The notes: a model not told the origin generated them from the letters alone. Shown: positions 8,647-18,569, counted from the first letter of the stretch. The stretch is DNA of 64,000 bases from a bacterium (GCA_020444065.1 JAHLLQ010000009.1:115800-179799); one strand, 5' to 3'. Translations and numbers: made by a program.

Positions 8647-11600
8647 ATGAAGAGACGATTCAGTACGGGGACTTTGCTGGCCTGCGGGCTGGCCGCGATG
8701 TTGACGGCGACCAGCGCGCCGGCCGGCGAAGTGATTCTGCAGTACTTCGAAGGCAAGTGGGAAACCATCGAGCGCCGCGCGCCGGATATCTTCATGGCCG
8801 GTTACGATGCGGTGTGGGTTCCGCCTCCGGGCAAGGCCGACAGCGGCGGTTATTCCGTCGGCTATGATGTCTTCGACCGATTCAACCTCGGCACGCCCGG
8901 CGATCGAACGCTCTACGGCACGGAGCAGGGCTTCCACCGTATGTCGGAGGAGCTCGATCGCGCTGGTATGAGTCTGTTCATCGACACCGTGCTGAATCAC
9001 AACGGATTCCGCGATGCCTCGACAACGGACTTCGAAGCATATGGCGGCTATCCCGGCTTTGTAACGACGTTGCCGGAAGACATCGATGGCGACTTCCACA
9101 GTTCCTACGCCGGTGGTGATATCGAAGGTCGACTCGCCGGGTTGATCGATATCGCGCAGGAAAAGAACCATCGCTTTATTCGCAACCCGGTTCCGGGTTT
9201 CTCGAATCTGATTCCGAATGAAACGCCGCGTGAATCGAATCGCGCGTTGTATCCCGATCTCGATCTGCCGGAGGAATACGGCCGGCATCCGTTCAATTTG
9301 GCGAGTCCATTGGCGGGCGATCCCGTGGAGGAAAACGCGACGGGACTGCTGCAGCGCTACTGCCAGTGGATTTCGGAAGTTCACGGCGTGGATGGCTATC
9401 GACTCGACGCCGTGAAACACGTTCCGACGTGGTTCTGGAATGGCTACTTCGACCCCGCCGTTTACAACGTCGGGCGCAATCCAATCGATGGGTTGGCGCG
9501 TACGCCGTTCAGCTTTGGGGAGAACTTCACCGGCGACTTCGGTTTGCTCGCGGCGTATTGCCGCAAGGACGGCTATGGCAATCGCGACACGCTGGACTTC
9601 CCTTTGTTCTTTGCGATGAAGGGTGTTTTCGATGCAGGCGGCTTCGGCGACATGCGCAATCTGGAGTACGCCAGCTTCGACGGCGTGGACGGCAATGCGA
9701 ACGATGGAACGTTCGGCGTTCTGTTTGCCGCCAGTCACGATGAGTTCGGCCCCGGCAAGTTCAATGGCTTTGACAATATCCCGCACGCGCACATTCTGAC
9801 GCGAACGGGTTATCCCGCGGTCTACTACAATGCCCATGAGTTCGGCACCAATCGCGACTTCCCGAAAGACGGTCGCGGCGATGCGATCGGCAACTACGGC
9901 GTGACTCTTCTGCCGACGCTTGTGCGAATCAACGATGTGTATTCGCGCTCCGGCCACAACACGCGCTGGATCGACGAGGACATCTATATCTACGAGCGCT
10001 GGAATTCAATGCTGGTCGGTCTCTCCGATCGCGGCGACGATGGCTACGATGAGCGCACTGTCCAGACGGCGTTCGGCGCAGGCACGGTCCTGACTGAGTT
10101 GACTGGCAATGCGACCGATGCCACCGTTGATCCGGGTGACGATCTTTTTGACACCGTGACGGTAAATGGCGACGGAACGGTGACCATTCGTGTTCCGCGC
10201 AACTCATCGAATGGCACTCAGCACGGTCGTGGCTACGTGGTCTACGGTCCTGCGACGCCGGCTTCGACGCTGGTTGTGACAAATGAAGCCAGCGTGATTC
10301 CGCCGGATTCCGCGAGCAAGGAACCGGAGTGTACGAAACGTCTGACGCCGTTGCATGTCGTCACGGACGATACGATCGACGTGGAACTGACCGTTGTCAC
10401 GACAGCGCAGACCCCGAGCGACAATGCGCTGATCAAGGTCAACTTCGGCGAGGTCGACGTCGATGGAGACAACAGCCGGAATCCCAATGGCGAGTTCGCC
10501 GGGTTCGAGAGTTTCCAGAACCACACGGAGGATGCCGGAACGCACACCTATACGGCGAGCATCGATGCGACGGGCCTGCAGGAAGGCTACACATATCTTG
10601 AGACGGCGGCGTTCCTGCAGCGGTCCGAAGGACTTCCAACGTTGTTCAATAACCAGCGGATGGTCGTGTGCCTCGATCGGTTACCGCCCGAGCAATCCCT
10701 CACCTATCCGGGGCAAACCGGTACGGCCGACATCACAAGTGCCGACTATGAAGCGGTGATCTCCACCGACCACACGGTTACCGACGTGCGCGTGATCAAG
10801 AACCCAGGCGCAGGAGCGACGGACGAAGACCTTTACAATCAGGCGATCGCCAACAGTTCGACGCAGGCCTGGCATCACGATCGGCTCGAGTACCGCTATC
10901 TGCTGAGTGGCCTCGTGAACGGTTCGCTCGAACTGGCCGTCGTGGCGATCGAGGAAACAGGTAACTATTCGGTGCAGCGCTACACGAACATCGATGTAGA
11001 AATCGCGGAACCCGAGATGGCCCTTGGCGTCGATGTCGACACGAGTTCCGGAAGCGTAAACTTCCAGGGCATGCCGGGCAGCATCTCTGTTCCTGCCTAC
11101 GAAAACGACATCGTCGTTCGCGTGAAGCCGCAAGCAAACGGTCAGCCGATCAGCTTCCCCAGCGACTTCACGGTTTCACTGCAGGTGGACGATGGCGATG
11201 TGATGATGGCAGTTCCCTACAACCCAAGCCTCCTTCCTCCCGTCGGGCGGCTTGTTCAGAACGATCAGAATCTCGGCGACGAGTTCGACGAGTATCGCTT
11301 TGTCTGGCGGGGCTATTCGACCGGATCGCATACGTTCCGGGCCACGGCGCAACTGACGGCTGGCGGCTCGCAACCGAACGTCGCGATCGGAACAATCAAT
11401 GTCTCGGAGTCAACATCAGGACCCGCGGTAACGATCATCTCACCGACGCCTGGGTCAACGGCCTCGGCGCCGGCCACTATAACTGTCGAAGCGCAATTCG
11501 ACGACAATGCGGCGAGCGGCGCAAAAGTCTTCTTCGAGCCGGCGAGTGGTTCAAACTCGTTCTTGCTGGGAACTGTTTCGAGCAACACGCCAAAGACCTT

Positions 11601-13092
11601 CAGTGTCAGTCGCGCGGCCTCGAGTTTCACTAGCGGCGACACAATCCCGGGCGACTCCGTCCCTGTTTCCGAAGGCCTCTACAACATTCGTGTCGAGGCT
11701 TCGACTGGGCCAAATGGCACCGGCATTGTCGGCACGGCGGAATCCGATCTGACGATCGAAGGCCTTCCCGCCTTCCCGCAATTGCCTGTCGTGAAGATCG
11801 ATGGCGATGCGGACGATGTCCTGACTCACGCGCCGGCGATCGCCGTGTCGATGGCCGACGGACCGAATGGCGATGCGTCACCACTGGACTTCGGTGCTGA
11901 TGGGACGCTGACAGAACTGCGGGCGCTTGTACGCGATCAATCGCTGTTTATGGCGCTGCGTGGCGACATGTTCGGCGAGACCGGAACGGAAAACAACGAC
12001 AACGCCTCGCTGTTGCTGGTCGATACGGCGTTCGGTTCCGGAAACGGCGCGACAAATCTCGTCAACGATCTGACGGACACACAGGATGGCCTTCGCACGA
12101 CGGTCAGCAGCGCGGCCTTCTCGCTTGCGACCGATCTTGTGACCGGCGGCGGTGGCTTCGATACCATGGTTGCCATCACACAGCCTGACATCGGCGTTGG
12201 ATACGGTCTTGGCACCGACGGTGTGGAGGGCGCATTCGACAACCTGAAATACCAGTCGACCGTGCAGGTTTCGTACGACGATGCAGCAGGTGCACCCGCC
12301 GCCGCAGTCGGCACCAGCCATGCCGGATCGGACGCCGTGGAAGTGCGATTCCCGTTGTCGGATCTCGGCAACCCGGACATCCACGCGATGCGTTTCGCGG
12401 CGGTGACGCTGAGCGATTCCGGCTACTCGAGCCCAAACACGTTGCCGGAAAACGCAGGCGATTCGTTCGAGGCAACCCCCAACGCACAAGTGCTCGATGC
12501 TCTTGCGCAGATTCCTGCCGCCGCGGATATCGTGATCAACGAAGTCTTCGTCGGCGACTCCGACTGGGTCGAGCTCTACAACGGCACCGGCGCCGCGGTG
12601 GACATTAGCGGTTGGTCCCTACGCGTCACCGACCAGGCAGGCGTGACGACGTACTACTTCATTCCACCAGGCACGACGATCGCTGACGGAGCGTACCTCG
12701 TCCTGTCCGACGATGGCATGTTCACCCCGCAGGTTCCGCCGGCCGGCGAATTGGCTGTTGGGTTCAACATTCCGTGGGATGAATCGCGCGGCGGCGCGGT
12801 TGCCTTGCTCGATCTGTTTGGAGTCGGTGTCGACTATGTTGTGTGGCGCGATGCGGACGACGAACCGTCGAGTGATTTCGGTTCCGCGCCGTACGGCACT
12901 GCATTCGCCGGAACCATTGCCGGGCCCACCAGCAGCACGTTCGGCCACAGCCTGGCGCGCGACGCGAGTTCGACGGACACCGATGCCGCGTCGGATTGGG
13001 ATGCGCTCAGCGGTGTCGACGCGATCTTCCCGACGCGGGGGGCGCAGAACAGCACTCCGCCGATCGATTCGAATGGGTGGTTGTTGTACTAA
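8647..13092 (+). CDS. Exported GH13 alpha-amylase-family protein with long beta-sandwich C-terminus and lamin-tail domain
   Basis: 1481 residues with a signal peptide (cleavage near APA-GEV, residue 26-27). Residues 27-560 form a GH13 (beta/alpha)8 barrel. Four conserved regions are present: DTVLNHNG (113-120), YRLDAVKH with nucleophile D254, FGENF with acid/base E292, and SHDEF with D365. It should hydrolyse alpha-glucans outside the cytoplasm. The remaining 900 residues are beta-sandwich modules, including a carbohydrate-binding-like segment near 1050-1250. A lamin-tail domain (about 1290-1420, ADIVINEVF...DWVELYNGTG...DISGWSL) follows. The start ATG has AGGAG eight bases upstream. A weak TATAAC element lies near 8577. 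Confidence 0.9.
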   Translation: MKRRFSTGTLLACGLAAMLTATSAPAGEVILQYFEGKWETIERRAPDIFMAGYDAVWVPPPGKADSGGYSVGYDVFDRFNLGTPGDRTLYGTEQGFHRMSEELDRAGMSLFIDTVLNHNGFRDASTTDFEAYGGYPGFVTTLPEDIDGDFHSSYAGGDIEGRLAGLIDIAQEKNHRFIRNPVPGFSNLIPNETPRESNRALYPDLDLPEEYGRHPFNLASPLAGDPVEENATGLLQRYCQWISEVHGVDGYRLDAVKHVPTWFWNGYFDPAVYNVGRNPIDGLARTPFSFGENFTGDFGLLAAYCRKDGYGNRDTLDFPLFFAMKGVFDAGGFGDMRNLEYASFDGVDGNANDGTFGVLFAASHDEFGPGKFNGFDNIPHAHILTRTGYPAVYYNAHEFGTNRDFPKDGRGDAIGNYGVTLLPTLVRINDVYSRSGHNTRWIDEDIYIYERWNSMLVGLSDRGDDGYDERTVQTAFGAGTVLTELTGNATDATVDPGDDLFDTVTVNGDGTVTIRVPRNSSNGTQHGRGYVVYGPATPASTLVVTNEASVIPPDSASKEPECTKRLTPLHVVTDDTIDVELTVVTTAQTPSDNALIKVNFGEVDVDGDNSRNPNGEFAGFESFQNHTEDAGTHTYTASIDATGLQEGYTYLETAAFLQRSEGLPTLFNNQRMVVCLDRLPPEQSLTYPGQTGTADITSADYEAVISTDHTVTDVRVIKNPGAGATDEDLYNQAIANSSTQAWHHDRLEYRYLLSGLVNGSLELAVVAIEETGNYSVQRYTNIDVEIAEPEMALGVDVDTSSGSVNFQGMPGSISVPAYENDIVVRVKPQANGQPISFPSDFTVSLQVDDGDVMMAVPYNPSLLPPVGRLVQNDQNLGDEFDEYRFVWRGYSTGSHTFRATAQLTAGGSQPNVAIGTINVSESTSGPAVTIISPTPGSTASAPATITVEAQFDDNAASGAKVFFEPASGSNSFLLGTVSSNTPKTFSVSRAASSFTSGDTIPGDSVPVSEGLYNIRVEASTGPNGTGIVGTAESDLTIEGLPAFPQLPVVKIDGDADDVLTHAPAIAVSMADGPNGDASPLDFGADGTLTELRALVRDQSLFMALRGDMFGETGTENNDNASLLLVDTAFGSGNGATNLVNDLTDTQDGLRTTVSSAAFSLATDLVTGGGGFDTMVAITQPDIGVGYGLGTDGVEGAFDNLKYQSTVQVSYDDAAGAPAAAVGTSHAGSDAVEVRFPLSDLGNPDIHAMRFAAVTLSDSGYSSPNTLPENAGDSFEATPNAQVLDALAQIPAAADIVINEVFVGDSDWVELYNGTGAAVDISGWSLRVTDQAGVTTYYFIPPGTTIADGAYLVLSDDGMFTPQVPPAGELAVGFNIPWDESRGGAVALLDLFGVGVDYVVWRDADDEPSSDFGSAPYGTAFAGTIAGPTSSTFGHSLARDASSTDTDAASDWDALSGVDAIFPTRGAQNSTPPIDSNGWLLY

Positions 13093-13104
13093 GTCAGGAC
13101 GACA

Positions 13105-14067
13105 TCAGTATCTCGCGTTGACATCGATGCGATTCGGGATGGGTTTGCCGGCGGCTGCCGCGTTGAGAAGTTCCGCCAACGCGTTCAGCCGCCGGTCCAT
13201 ATCTTCGCCGGTCAAGCCGCCGCGATGTGGGCTGAGGACAACGTTGTCGAGTTCGTGAAAGACAAATCGCGATGGACGATTCGATGATTCGCCGCTCATC
13301 AGGTTGCTTGGGTACTGCCACCAGACGTCGAGTCCCGCCGCATCGATGCGTTTGTCGCGCAGCGCGTTAAAGAACGCTTCCTCGTCGATCACTGGGCCGC
13401 GGCCGACGTTCACGACAATGGATGGCGACTGCAGTTGCGCCAGTTCGCGTTCGCCAATCAAGCCGATGCTCTCCGGCGTTTCCGGCAGACAGACAACCAG
13501 GACGTTTGCGCCATCGAGCGCTTTGTCCAGATCGGCCACGGCGTGGACCGGAACGCCATCGACTTCGTCCGACGACTTTCTTCGCACGCCGCGGACAGTC
13601 ATCCCGAGCGCACGGCAAACGTTCCCCACACGTTGCCCGATCGAGCCGTAGCCGAGAATCACCGCAGTCTTGCCCTCCAGGCAGATCGCAGAGTGATCGG
13701 CCCACATGCGCGCGGGCCAGCCATTGGCGCGGAAGTCCCGATCGCGCGACATCAACGCCTTGGCAGCGGACATCAGGAGCGCCACCGCCATCTCTGCCGT
13801 CGCGGACGCATTGTGGTGAAGATTGTGAGCCGTTAAATGGGGACGGAGTTGCAACTGTTGCGTCAGGCGCTCCGGCGGACCGGCCCAGGGGATGATCACG
13901 GCACGCAGCGATGGAACGTCCAGCGCTTCGTCTCTGATCCGACCACCGATGGCGATCTCGTAGTCTTCGGGTGGATCGCCCATCGAGAGCTGGATCCCAT
14001 CGCTGATGCGCCCTTGCAGATCGCGAAACTCGTCGTCTTCGATGTGGAACATCACATGAACGCGCAT
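13105..14067 (-). CDS. D-isomer-specific 2-hydroxyacid dehydrogenase with atypical active-site Glu region
   Basis: 320 residues, a NAD-dependent dehydrogenase of the D-2-hydroxyacid family (2-ketoacid to D-2-hydroxyacid or reverse). The dinucleotide fold motif GYGSIG is at 139-144, catalytic Arg R223 is in NVGRGPVID, and the His is in LSPHRGG (H281). The stretch that normally holds the catalytic Glu and reads DVFxxEP in the family is here DVWWQYP (247-253), so that Glu appears absent. It may have altered kinetics or use another residue. Substrate unknown. It is convergent with the GH13 gene, with only 12 bases between stops. Confidence 0.88.
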   Translation of the reverse strand: MRVHVMFHIEDDEFRDLQGRISDGIQLSMGDPPEDYEIAIGGRIRDEALDVPSLRAVIIPWAGPPERLTQQLQLRPHLTAHNLHHNASATAEMAVALLMSAAKALMSRDRDFRANGWPARMWADHSAICLEGKTAVILGYGSIGQRVGNVCRALGMTVRGVRRKSSDEVDGVPVHAVADLDKALDGANVLVVCLPETPESIGLIGERELAQLQSPSIVVNVGRGPVIDEEAFFNALRDKRIDAAGLDVWWQYPSNLMSGESSNRPSRFVFHELDNVVLSPHRGGLTGEDMDRRLNALAELLNAAAAGKPIPNRIDVNARY

Positions 14068-14156
14068 TGCTTTACCCCTGGTGTCCGGTTCATCGAATCC
14101 GCCAGTGCGGACAGGATGAGGACCCTATCACGGTGCGCCTGCTGTTCAAGCCGGGA

Positions 14157-15302
14157 TTACTTGTGGGCTGCTTTGAACGCCTGCTCCAAGTCCGCGATCA
14201 GGTCCTCGACATTCTCGATGCCAACGGAGAAGCGGAGCAGGTTTCGTTCCGTTGTGGATTCGGGCCCCTCGGCCGACGCGCGATGCTCCATCAGGGACTC
14301 TACGCCGCCAAGGCTGGTTGCGTTCGCAATGATGTGCGTGCGGCGCGCGATGTCCTTCGCCACCGCTTCGCCGGCGGCCACCAGAAACGAAACGACGCCG
14401 CCGAAGTCTCGCATCTGGCGCGCTGCCAGTTCGTGGCCGGGATGATCGGGAAGTCCCGGATAGAAGACACGCTCAACCTCGGGACGGCCGATCAACCATC
14501 CGGCAATCGCCTTTGCATTCTTGCAGTGCTGCGCCATCCGCAGCGGCATCGTCATCAGCCCGCGCCGCGCGAGCCAGCAATCGTGAGGCGATGGAACTCC
14601 ACCGCCCGCGATCTGAATCTGCCGAATGCGATCGAGGAGTTCGCCCTCTTGCGGAATAACGATCAGACCAAGCAGCACATCGCTGTGGCCGCCAATGTAC
14701 TTCGTCGCGGAGTGCATGATCAGATCGGCACCGAGTTCGAAGGGGCTTTGCAGCAATGGCGTCGCGAACGTGTTGTCGGCGGTCATGATTGCACCGGCTT
14801 CATGAGCGACTTCCGCCAGCGTCGCGAGGTCCGAAATCCGAAGGCACGGATTCGACGGTGTCTCCACCCAGAGCATTGCCGTCTCCGCGCGCACGCGGCT
14901 GCGCACGAAGTCGACGTTCGTCATGTCGACCTCTTCGATATCGAGACGATCGTGGAAGAGCTGCTTCAGGGTCGAGCGTGTGCCGAAGTACATGTCCTGC
15001 GGCACGAGGACATGCTTGCCCACGGGCAGCATCGAGAATACCGCTGCGATCGCGGCCGTTCCGGAGCCAAACGCGACGGACGCCGCGGCATTTTCCAGTT
15101 CGGCGACAGCGACTTCGAGCGCGTGGCGATTCGGATTACCCATGCGCGTGTATCGCGGCCGATCGGGCGCATCCTCGGGTGGATGCTCGAAGATCGTGGA
15201 CAAGTGAATCGGCTGCGTCACCGCGCCGGTGGTCTTGTCCATGGCGATGCCCGAATGTACGCATCGTGTGCGATTGCCGTGGGGGAGAGGCTTGTCGGTC
15301 AT
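14157..15302 (-). CDS. PLP-dependent trans-sulfuration enzyme (cystathionine gamma-synthase/lyase family)
   Basis: 381 residues. It belongs to the Cys/Met-metabolism PLP family that makes or cleaves cystathionine or acts as methionine gamma-lyase or O-acylhomoserine sulfhydrylase. PLP Lys is K201 in SATKYIGGHSD. The phosphate-binding region is YTRMGNPN (51-58) and GSGTAAIAAV (79-88). The C-terminal LRFSVGIENVEDL is typical. I chose the ATG at 15302 (TGGAG upstream) instead of the longer frame to 15392, since the N-terminal 30 extra residues lack resemblance to the family. The specific reaction cannot be settled from the sequence. It is separated from the Nfn pair by a hairpin terminator. Confidence 0.85.
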   Translation of the reverse strand: MTDKPLPHGNRTRCVHSGIAMDKTTGAVTQPIHLSTIFEHPPEDAPDRPRYTRMGNPNRHALEVAVAELENAAASVAFGSGTAAIAAVFSMLPVGKHVLVPQDMYFGTRSTLKQLFHDRLDIEEVDMTNVDFVRSRVRAETAMLWVETPSNPCLRISDLATLAEVAHEAGAIMTADNTFATPLLQSPFELGADLIMHSATKYIGGHSDVLLGLIVIPQEGELLDRIRQIQIAGGGVPSPHDCWLARRGLMTMPLRMAQHCKNAKAIAGWLIGRPEVERVFYPGLPDHPGHELAARQMRDFGGVVSFLVAAGEAVAKDIARRTHIIANATSLGGVESLMEHRASAEGPESTTERNLLRFSVGIENVEDLIADLEQAFKAAHK

Positions 15303-15387
15303 GTTCGGCTCCAGACTCAATAATCCCTGATGTGATTGGGGCGCAGGCGAAGAGTCAAGTGTTGTGAGCGCTGATCCGGCGAGCGCC

Positions 15388-15427
15388 AGCAAACAAAGAA
15401 GCGGAAGGCTGATCGCCTTCCGCTTCT
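15388..15427 (-). terminator. Intrinsic terminator of the Nfn-like operon
   Basis: A 13-bp perfect stem (15397-15409 with 15415-15427) with a five-base loop. On the minus strand it is followed by TTTGTTTG. It sits 32 bases after the stop of the downstream Nfn gene and before the trans-sulfuration gene. Confidence 0.75.
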
Positions 15428-15458
15428 CTCATCTTGCTTCGATGTTTCCCGCTGTCGG

Positions 15459-16910
15459 TCAATCTTCCCACTCGCCGGTTTCGAGGTACTCGTGGATTGC
15501 GCGAGCGGCGGTGCGGCCGTCGCCCATGGCGAGAATTACGGTGGCCGCGCCGCGGCTGACATCGCCGCCGGCGAACACGCCCTTCTTCGATGTGCGCATT
15601 GTGCCTTCCTGGAACTGCACGGTGCCGCGCTTCGAAACGTCGATGTCCGGCGTTGTGCGCGGGATCAACGGGTTCGGCGCGTTGCCGATCGCAATGACCA
15701 CAGTCTGCAGCGGAACCACGTGCTCGCTGCCTTCAATGGGCACCGGGCGGCGGCGTCCGGAATCGTCCGGCTCGCCGAGTTCCATCTTCATGCACTTCAG
15801 GCCCGTCACCCAACCATCGTCTCCGGCTTCGATTTCCATCGGGTTCGTCAGCAGCATGAATTCGACGCCTTCTTCCTCGGCGTGATGGATTTCCTCAACG
15901 CGCGCGGGCAGCTCTTCCATGCCGCGGCGATAGACGATGAGGGAACGCTCGGCGCCCAGGCGCAGCGCCGTGCGCGCGGAGTCCATGGCCACGTTGCCGC
16001 CGCCGATCGTCGCCACCGTCTTCAGATTCTGGATCGGCGTGTCGTGCGTGGGGAATTCATAGGCCTTCATCAGGTTTGTGCGGGTCAGGAACTCGTTGGC
16101 GGAATATACGCCCAGCGCGTTCTCGCCCGGAATGCCGAGGAACCACGGCAGGCCTGCACCGGTCGCGATGAACACCGCATCGTAGCCCTGCTCATCAAGC
16201 AACTCATCCACCGTATCGGTCATGCCGATGATCTGGTTGCAGCGAATCTCGACGCCCATCTTCTTCACGAGCTCGACTTCGGCTTCGACGATGTCCTTCG
16301 GCAGGCGGAATTCGGGAATGCCGTAAATCATCACGCCGCCGGGCTTCTGAAGCGCCTCATAAATGATAACCTTGTGCCCAAAACGGGCCAGGTCCGCCGC
16401 GGCGGTCAGGCCGGCGGGGCCGGAGCCGACGATGGCGACCTTCTTGCCGGTTGGCTCGGCCACTTCCGGAACCTTCACCTCGCCCTCGTTCCGTTCCCAG
16501 TCGCCGATGAAGCGCTCGAGACGGCCGATTGCGATCGGTTCGCCCTTCTTGCCAATGACGCAGAGCTCTTCGCACTGCGTTTCCTGCGGGCAAACGCGTC
16601 CGCAGATAGCGGGAAGCAGATTGGTTTCTTTCATCGTGCGCGCGGCGGCGCTGAAGTCGCCATCGGCGATCTCCGAGAGGAACTTCGGAATGTTATTTTC
16701 CACGGGACAGCCGACGACGCACTTCGGGCGGCCGCAGGCCAGGCAGCGCGTGGCTTCAGCCACGGCTTCTTCCACGCTGTAGCCGGTGGAGACTTCGTCG
16801 AAGTCGCGGGCGCGTTCCTTCGCGTCACGTTCGCGCATCGGCATGCGCGGCGTGTTCATCTTCTCCTTCGTCGTCATTTCCTTCCGGGCTACCGGTTTCT
16901 TGTCGCTCAT
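15459..16910 (-). CDS. nfnB: NfnB/GltA-like NADPH-dependent FeS flavoprotein
   Basis: 483 residues, with the domain order of NADPH-dependent glutamate synthase small subunit or NfnB. An N-terminal Fer4_20-type module has two cysteine clusters (RCLACGRPKCVVGCPVEN and ICGRVCPQETQCEELC), which should hold two [4Fe-4S] clusters. The FAD-binding GSGPAGLTAAADL is near 160, NADPH-binding IGGGNVAMDSARTALR is near 300, and GGDVSRGAATVILAMGDG is near 450. The 4-base ATGA overlap with the upstream gene encoding the NfnA-like partner supports an NfnAB complex (NADH plus reduced ferredoxin to 2 NADPH, electron-bifurcating) or a sulfide dehydrogenase. A free-standing glutamate synthase small subunit is less likely. 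The symbol is a best guess. Confidence 0.82.
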   Translation of the reverse strand: MSDKKPVARKEMTTKEKMNTPRMPMRERDAKERARDFDEVSTGYSVEEAVAEATRCLACGRPKCVVGCPVENNIPKFLSEIADGDFSAAARTMKETNLLPAICGRVCPQETQCEELCVIGKKGEPIAIGRLERFIGDWERNEGEVKVPEVAEPTGKKVAIVGSGPAGLTAAADLARFGHKVIIYEALQKPGGVMIYGIPEFRLPKDIVEAEVELVKKMGVEIRCNQIIGMTDTVDELLDEQGYDAVFIATGAGLPWFLGIPGENALGVYSANEFLTRTNLMKAYEFPTHDTPIQNLKTVATIGGGNVAMDSARTALRLGAERSLIVYRRGMEELPARVEEIHHAEEEGVEFMLLTNPMEIEAGDDGWVTGLKCMKMELGEPDDSGRRRPVPIEGSEHVVPLQTVVIAIGNAPNPLIPRTTPDIDVSKRGTVQFQEGTMRTSKKGVFAGGDVSRGAATVILAMGDGRTAARAIHEYLETGEWED

Positions 16911-17758
16911 TTAGCCTTCTCCAGATTGCAAACGTGGGATTTCTGAAAACGATCCAACGCCTCCCGCTCCTGCTGCTTGTACATGGCCTGGCGGCGAACC
17001 AGCAGGTCGAAGTTGACCAGGTGGCCGTCGAATTCCGGACCGTCGACGCAGGCGAACTTGGATTCGCCGCCGACTTCGACGCGACAACCGCCGCACATGC
17101 CTGTTCCGTCTACCATGATCGGGTTCAGGCTGACCAGTGTCTTGATTTCGTACGGCCGCGTGACTTCGCACACAACCTTCATCATGATCGCCGGGCCGAT
17201 GGCGACGCACTCGGCGATCTCGCGGCCCGCATCGATCAGTTCCTGCAGCGCCTGACTGACGAAGCCCTTGCGGCCCTTCGAGCCGTCATCGGTACAGATG
17301 ATCAGTTCGCTGGCGATCGCGCTCATTTCCTCTTCCATGATCAGCATCTCGTCATTCCGCGCGCCCAGGATGCAGATCACTTCATTGCCGGCTGCCTTGA
17401 AGGCCTGCGCAATCGGGTGCAGCGGGGCGATTCCGATGCCGCCGCCCACGCAAACCACCGTGCCGACCTTGCCGATGTGAGTCGGTGTGCCGAGCGGACC
17501 GACAACGTCCTTGAACTCGTCGCCCACGGACATGGCTGCCATCTCGGCCGTCGTCTTGCCCACTTCCTGGACCACCAGGGTAATGGAGCCGCGCTCGGCA
17601 TCGGCGTCGGCAATGGTCAGGGGGATGCGCTCGCCGTCGGGGCTCGGGCAAACCAGCACAAACTGGCCGGCCTTACGCTTCTTGGCGATCTTCGGAACCT
17701 CGACCACGTACTTGGTGACCTTCGGTGCGAGGGTCTTTTTTTCCAGGATCTTGGGCAT
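16907..17758 (-). CDS. nfnA: NfnA/PyrK-like FAD- and [2Fe-2S]-binding reductase subunit
   Basis: 283 residues, with a ferredoxin-NADP reductase-like fold. The FAD-binding segment is QFVLVC (32-37), the NAD-binding segment is VCVGGGIGIAPLHP (102-115), and a cysteine-rich C-terminal cluster MCGGCRV...KFAC (C222, C225, C237) has D217 nearby. The NfnA family uses these three cysteines for a [2Fe-2S] cluster, and a non-Cys fourth ligand is known in solved NfnAB. Shares a 4-base overlap with nfnB, so the two are translationally coupled. The promoter should lie in the intergenic region left of 17880. It could equally be the SudB subunit. Confidence 0.82.
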   Translation of the reverse strand: MPKILEKKTLAPKVTKYVVEVPKIAKKRKAGQFVLVCPSPDGERIPLTIADADAERGSITLVVQEVGKTTAEMAAMSVGDEFKDVVGPLGTPTHIGKVGTVVCVGGGIGIAPLHPIAQAFKAAGNEVICILGARNDEMLIMEEEMSAIASELIICTDDGSKGRKGFVSQALQELIDAGREIAECVAIGPAIMMKVVCEVTRPYEIKTLVSLNPIMVDGTGMCGGCRVEVGGESKFACVDGPEFDGHLVNFDLLVRRQAMYKQQEREALDRFQKSHVCNLEKAK

Positions 17759-18569
17759 TCGTTTTCTTCTCCTCTCCGATATTGAGGAATGTCTACATAG
17801 ACATATCGGAGTAGTATTGTCTTCTTTCGGAAGGCCTAGTGGAGCTCTGCGCCCATGTCAAGCGGCGCGCGAAAGAAGAACACCTGTAGTAATGAAATTC
17901 AGAGAACTTCAAAACCAGACCGTTTTGGTCCCCTATTGGAACCCCGGCAAATCGGGGCGGAGGATATGTACTCGGAGGTGGCGGTCGCTGCACTCCTTTT
18001 TTTGAGGTGTCGGAGGTCGTGCGTACCTCTTCGCCCCCTTCGGGGACGGGCGACCCATCTGCGCCAACCCCCGGGTTCCCTCCCGTTGGTCGGTCACCCG
18101 GGGCCATTCAGCTTTGCCCCCCTGCCGGGGGACATCATGCGAATCCCCACTAATCAGTTGGGCGAAGCCAACAGGATTTCGATCCCGGTATGCGTCGATG
18201 GATTCGTTGAGCCCGCCCATCGATCAGTTGAGCGACTGTTGTACGGCCTCCGCAGGACTCCTCCGAAGGAGGATCAGTTGAATAGCCCCGGGCGACCCGC
18301 TTGTCCGCCGAAGCGCAAAGCGCGCAGGTGGACGGGAGCCCGGGGAAGAAGATCGACCTCATCCCGGTCCCCGGAGGGGGCCAACACGACCAAGGGCGAC
18401 TTGAGTGCTCGCGCTCAGCGAAGCGGTGCTCGTAATCGAAATCGATCCGCACCATCCCCCCGCGATTTCTCGGGAATGGCCCCCCTTTTCTCCTAGCGGC
18501 CTCCGCCCGAACCTCCCAATACTCCCTATGACGCACCGTCCGGAAATGCCGGGTGCAAGGAGGACTGAC
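17759..18569. other. 811-base intergenic region with the MITE-like element
   Basis: Between the divergent NfnA-like gene and the ferredoxin-NADP reductase. The first 260 bases should hold promoters; I see no clear promoter consensus. A MITE-like element follows (18030-18384). The last 185 bases hold no identified gene and end in the reductase's ribosome binding site AAGGAGG. Frames open across this stretch look like shadows of palindromic GC-rich sequence. Confidence 0.5.
18030..18384. mobile_element. MITE-like non-coding element, copy 1
   Basis: A roughly 355-base block without a convincing gene. Ends are imperfect inverted repeats: the left end contains CGCCCCCTTCGGGGACG and the right end GGTCCCCGGAGGGGGCC, which are near reverse complements. 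Inside, a second pair of inverted repeats follows the same order (CCCGGGTTCCCTCCC on the left, GGGAGCCCGGGG on the right), so the whole block folds into a nested imperfect palindrome. A diverged copy lies at 33897-34246. Both copies sit just upstream of a rightward gene. I found no target-site duplication with certainty. It is likely a non-autonomous mobile or REPIN-type element. Confidence 0.6.

Noticed and set aside
15303..15392. Longer N-terminus of the trans-sulfuration gene
   Set aside because: The additional 30 residues do not resemble the family and the inner ATG has a good ribosome binding site.
17855..18496. Proline/Arg-rich open frames across the intergenic element
   Set aside because: They follow from GC-rich palindromes and give no family-like sequence.
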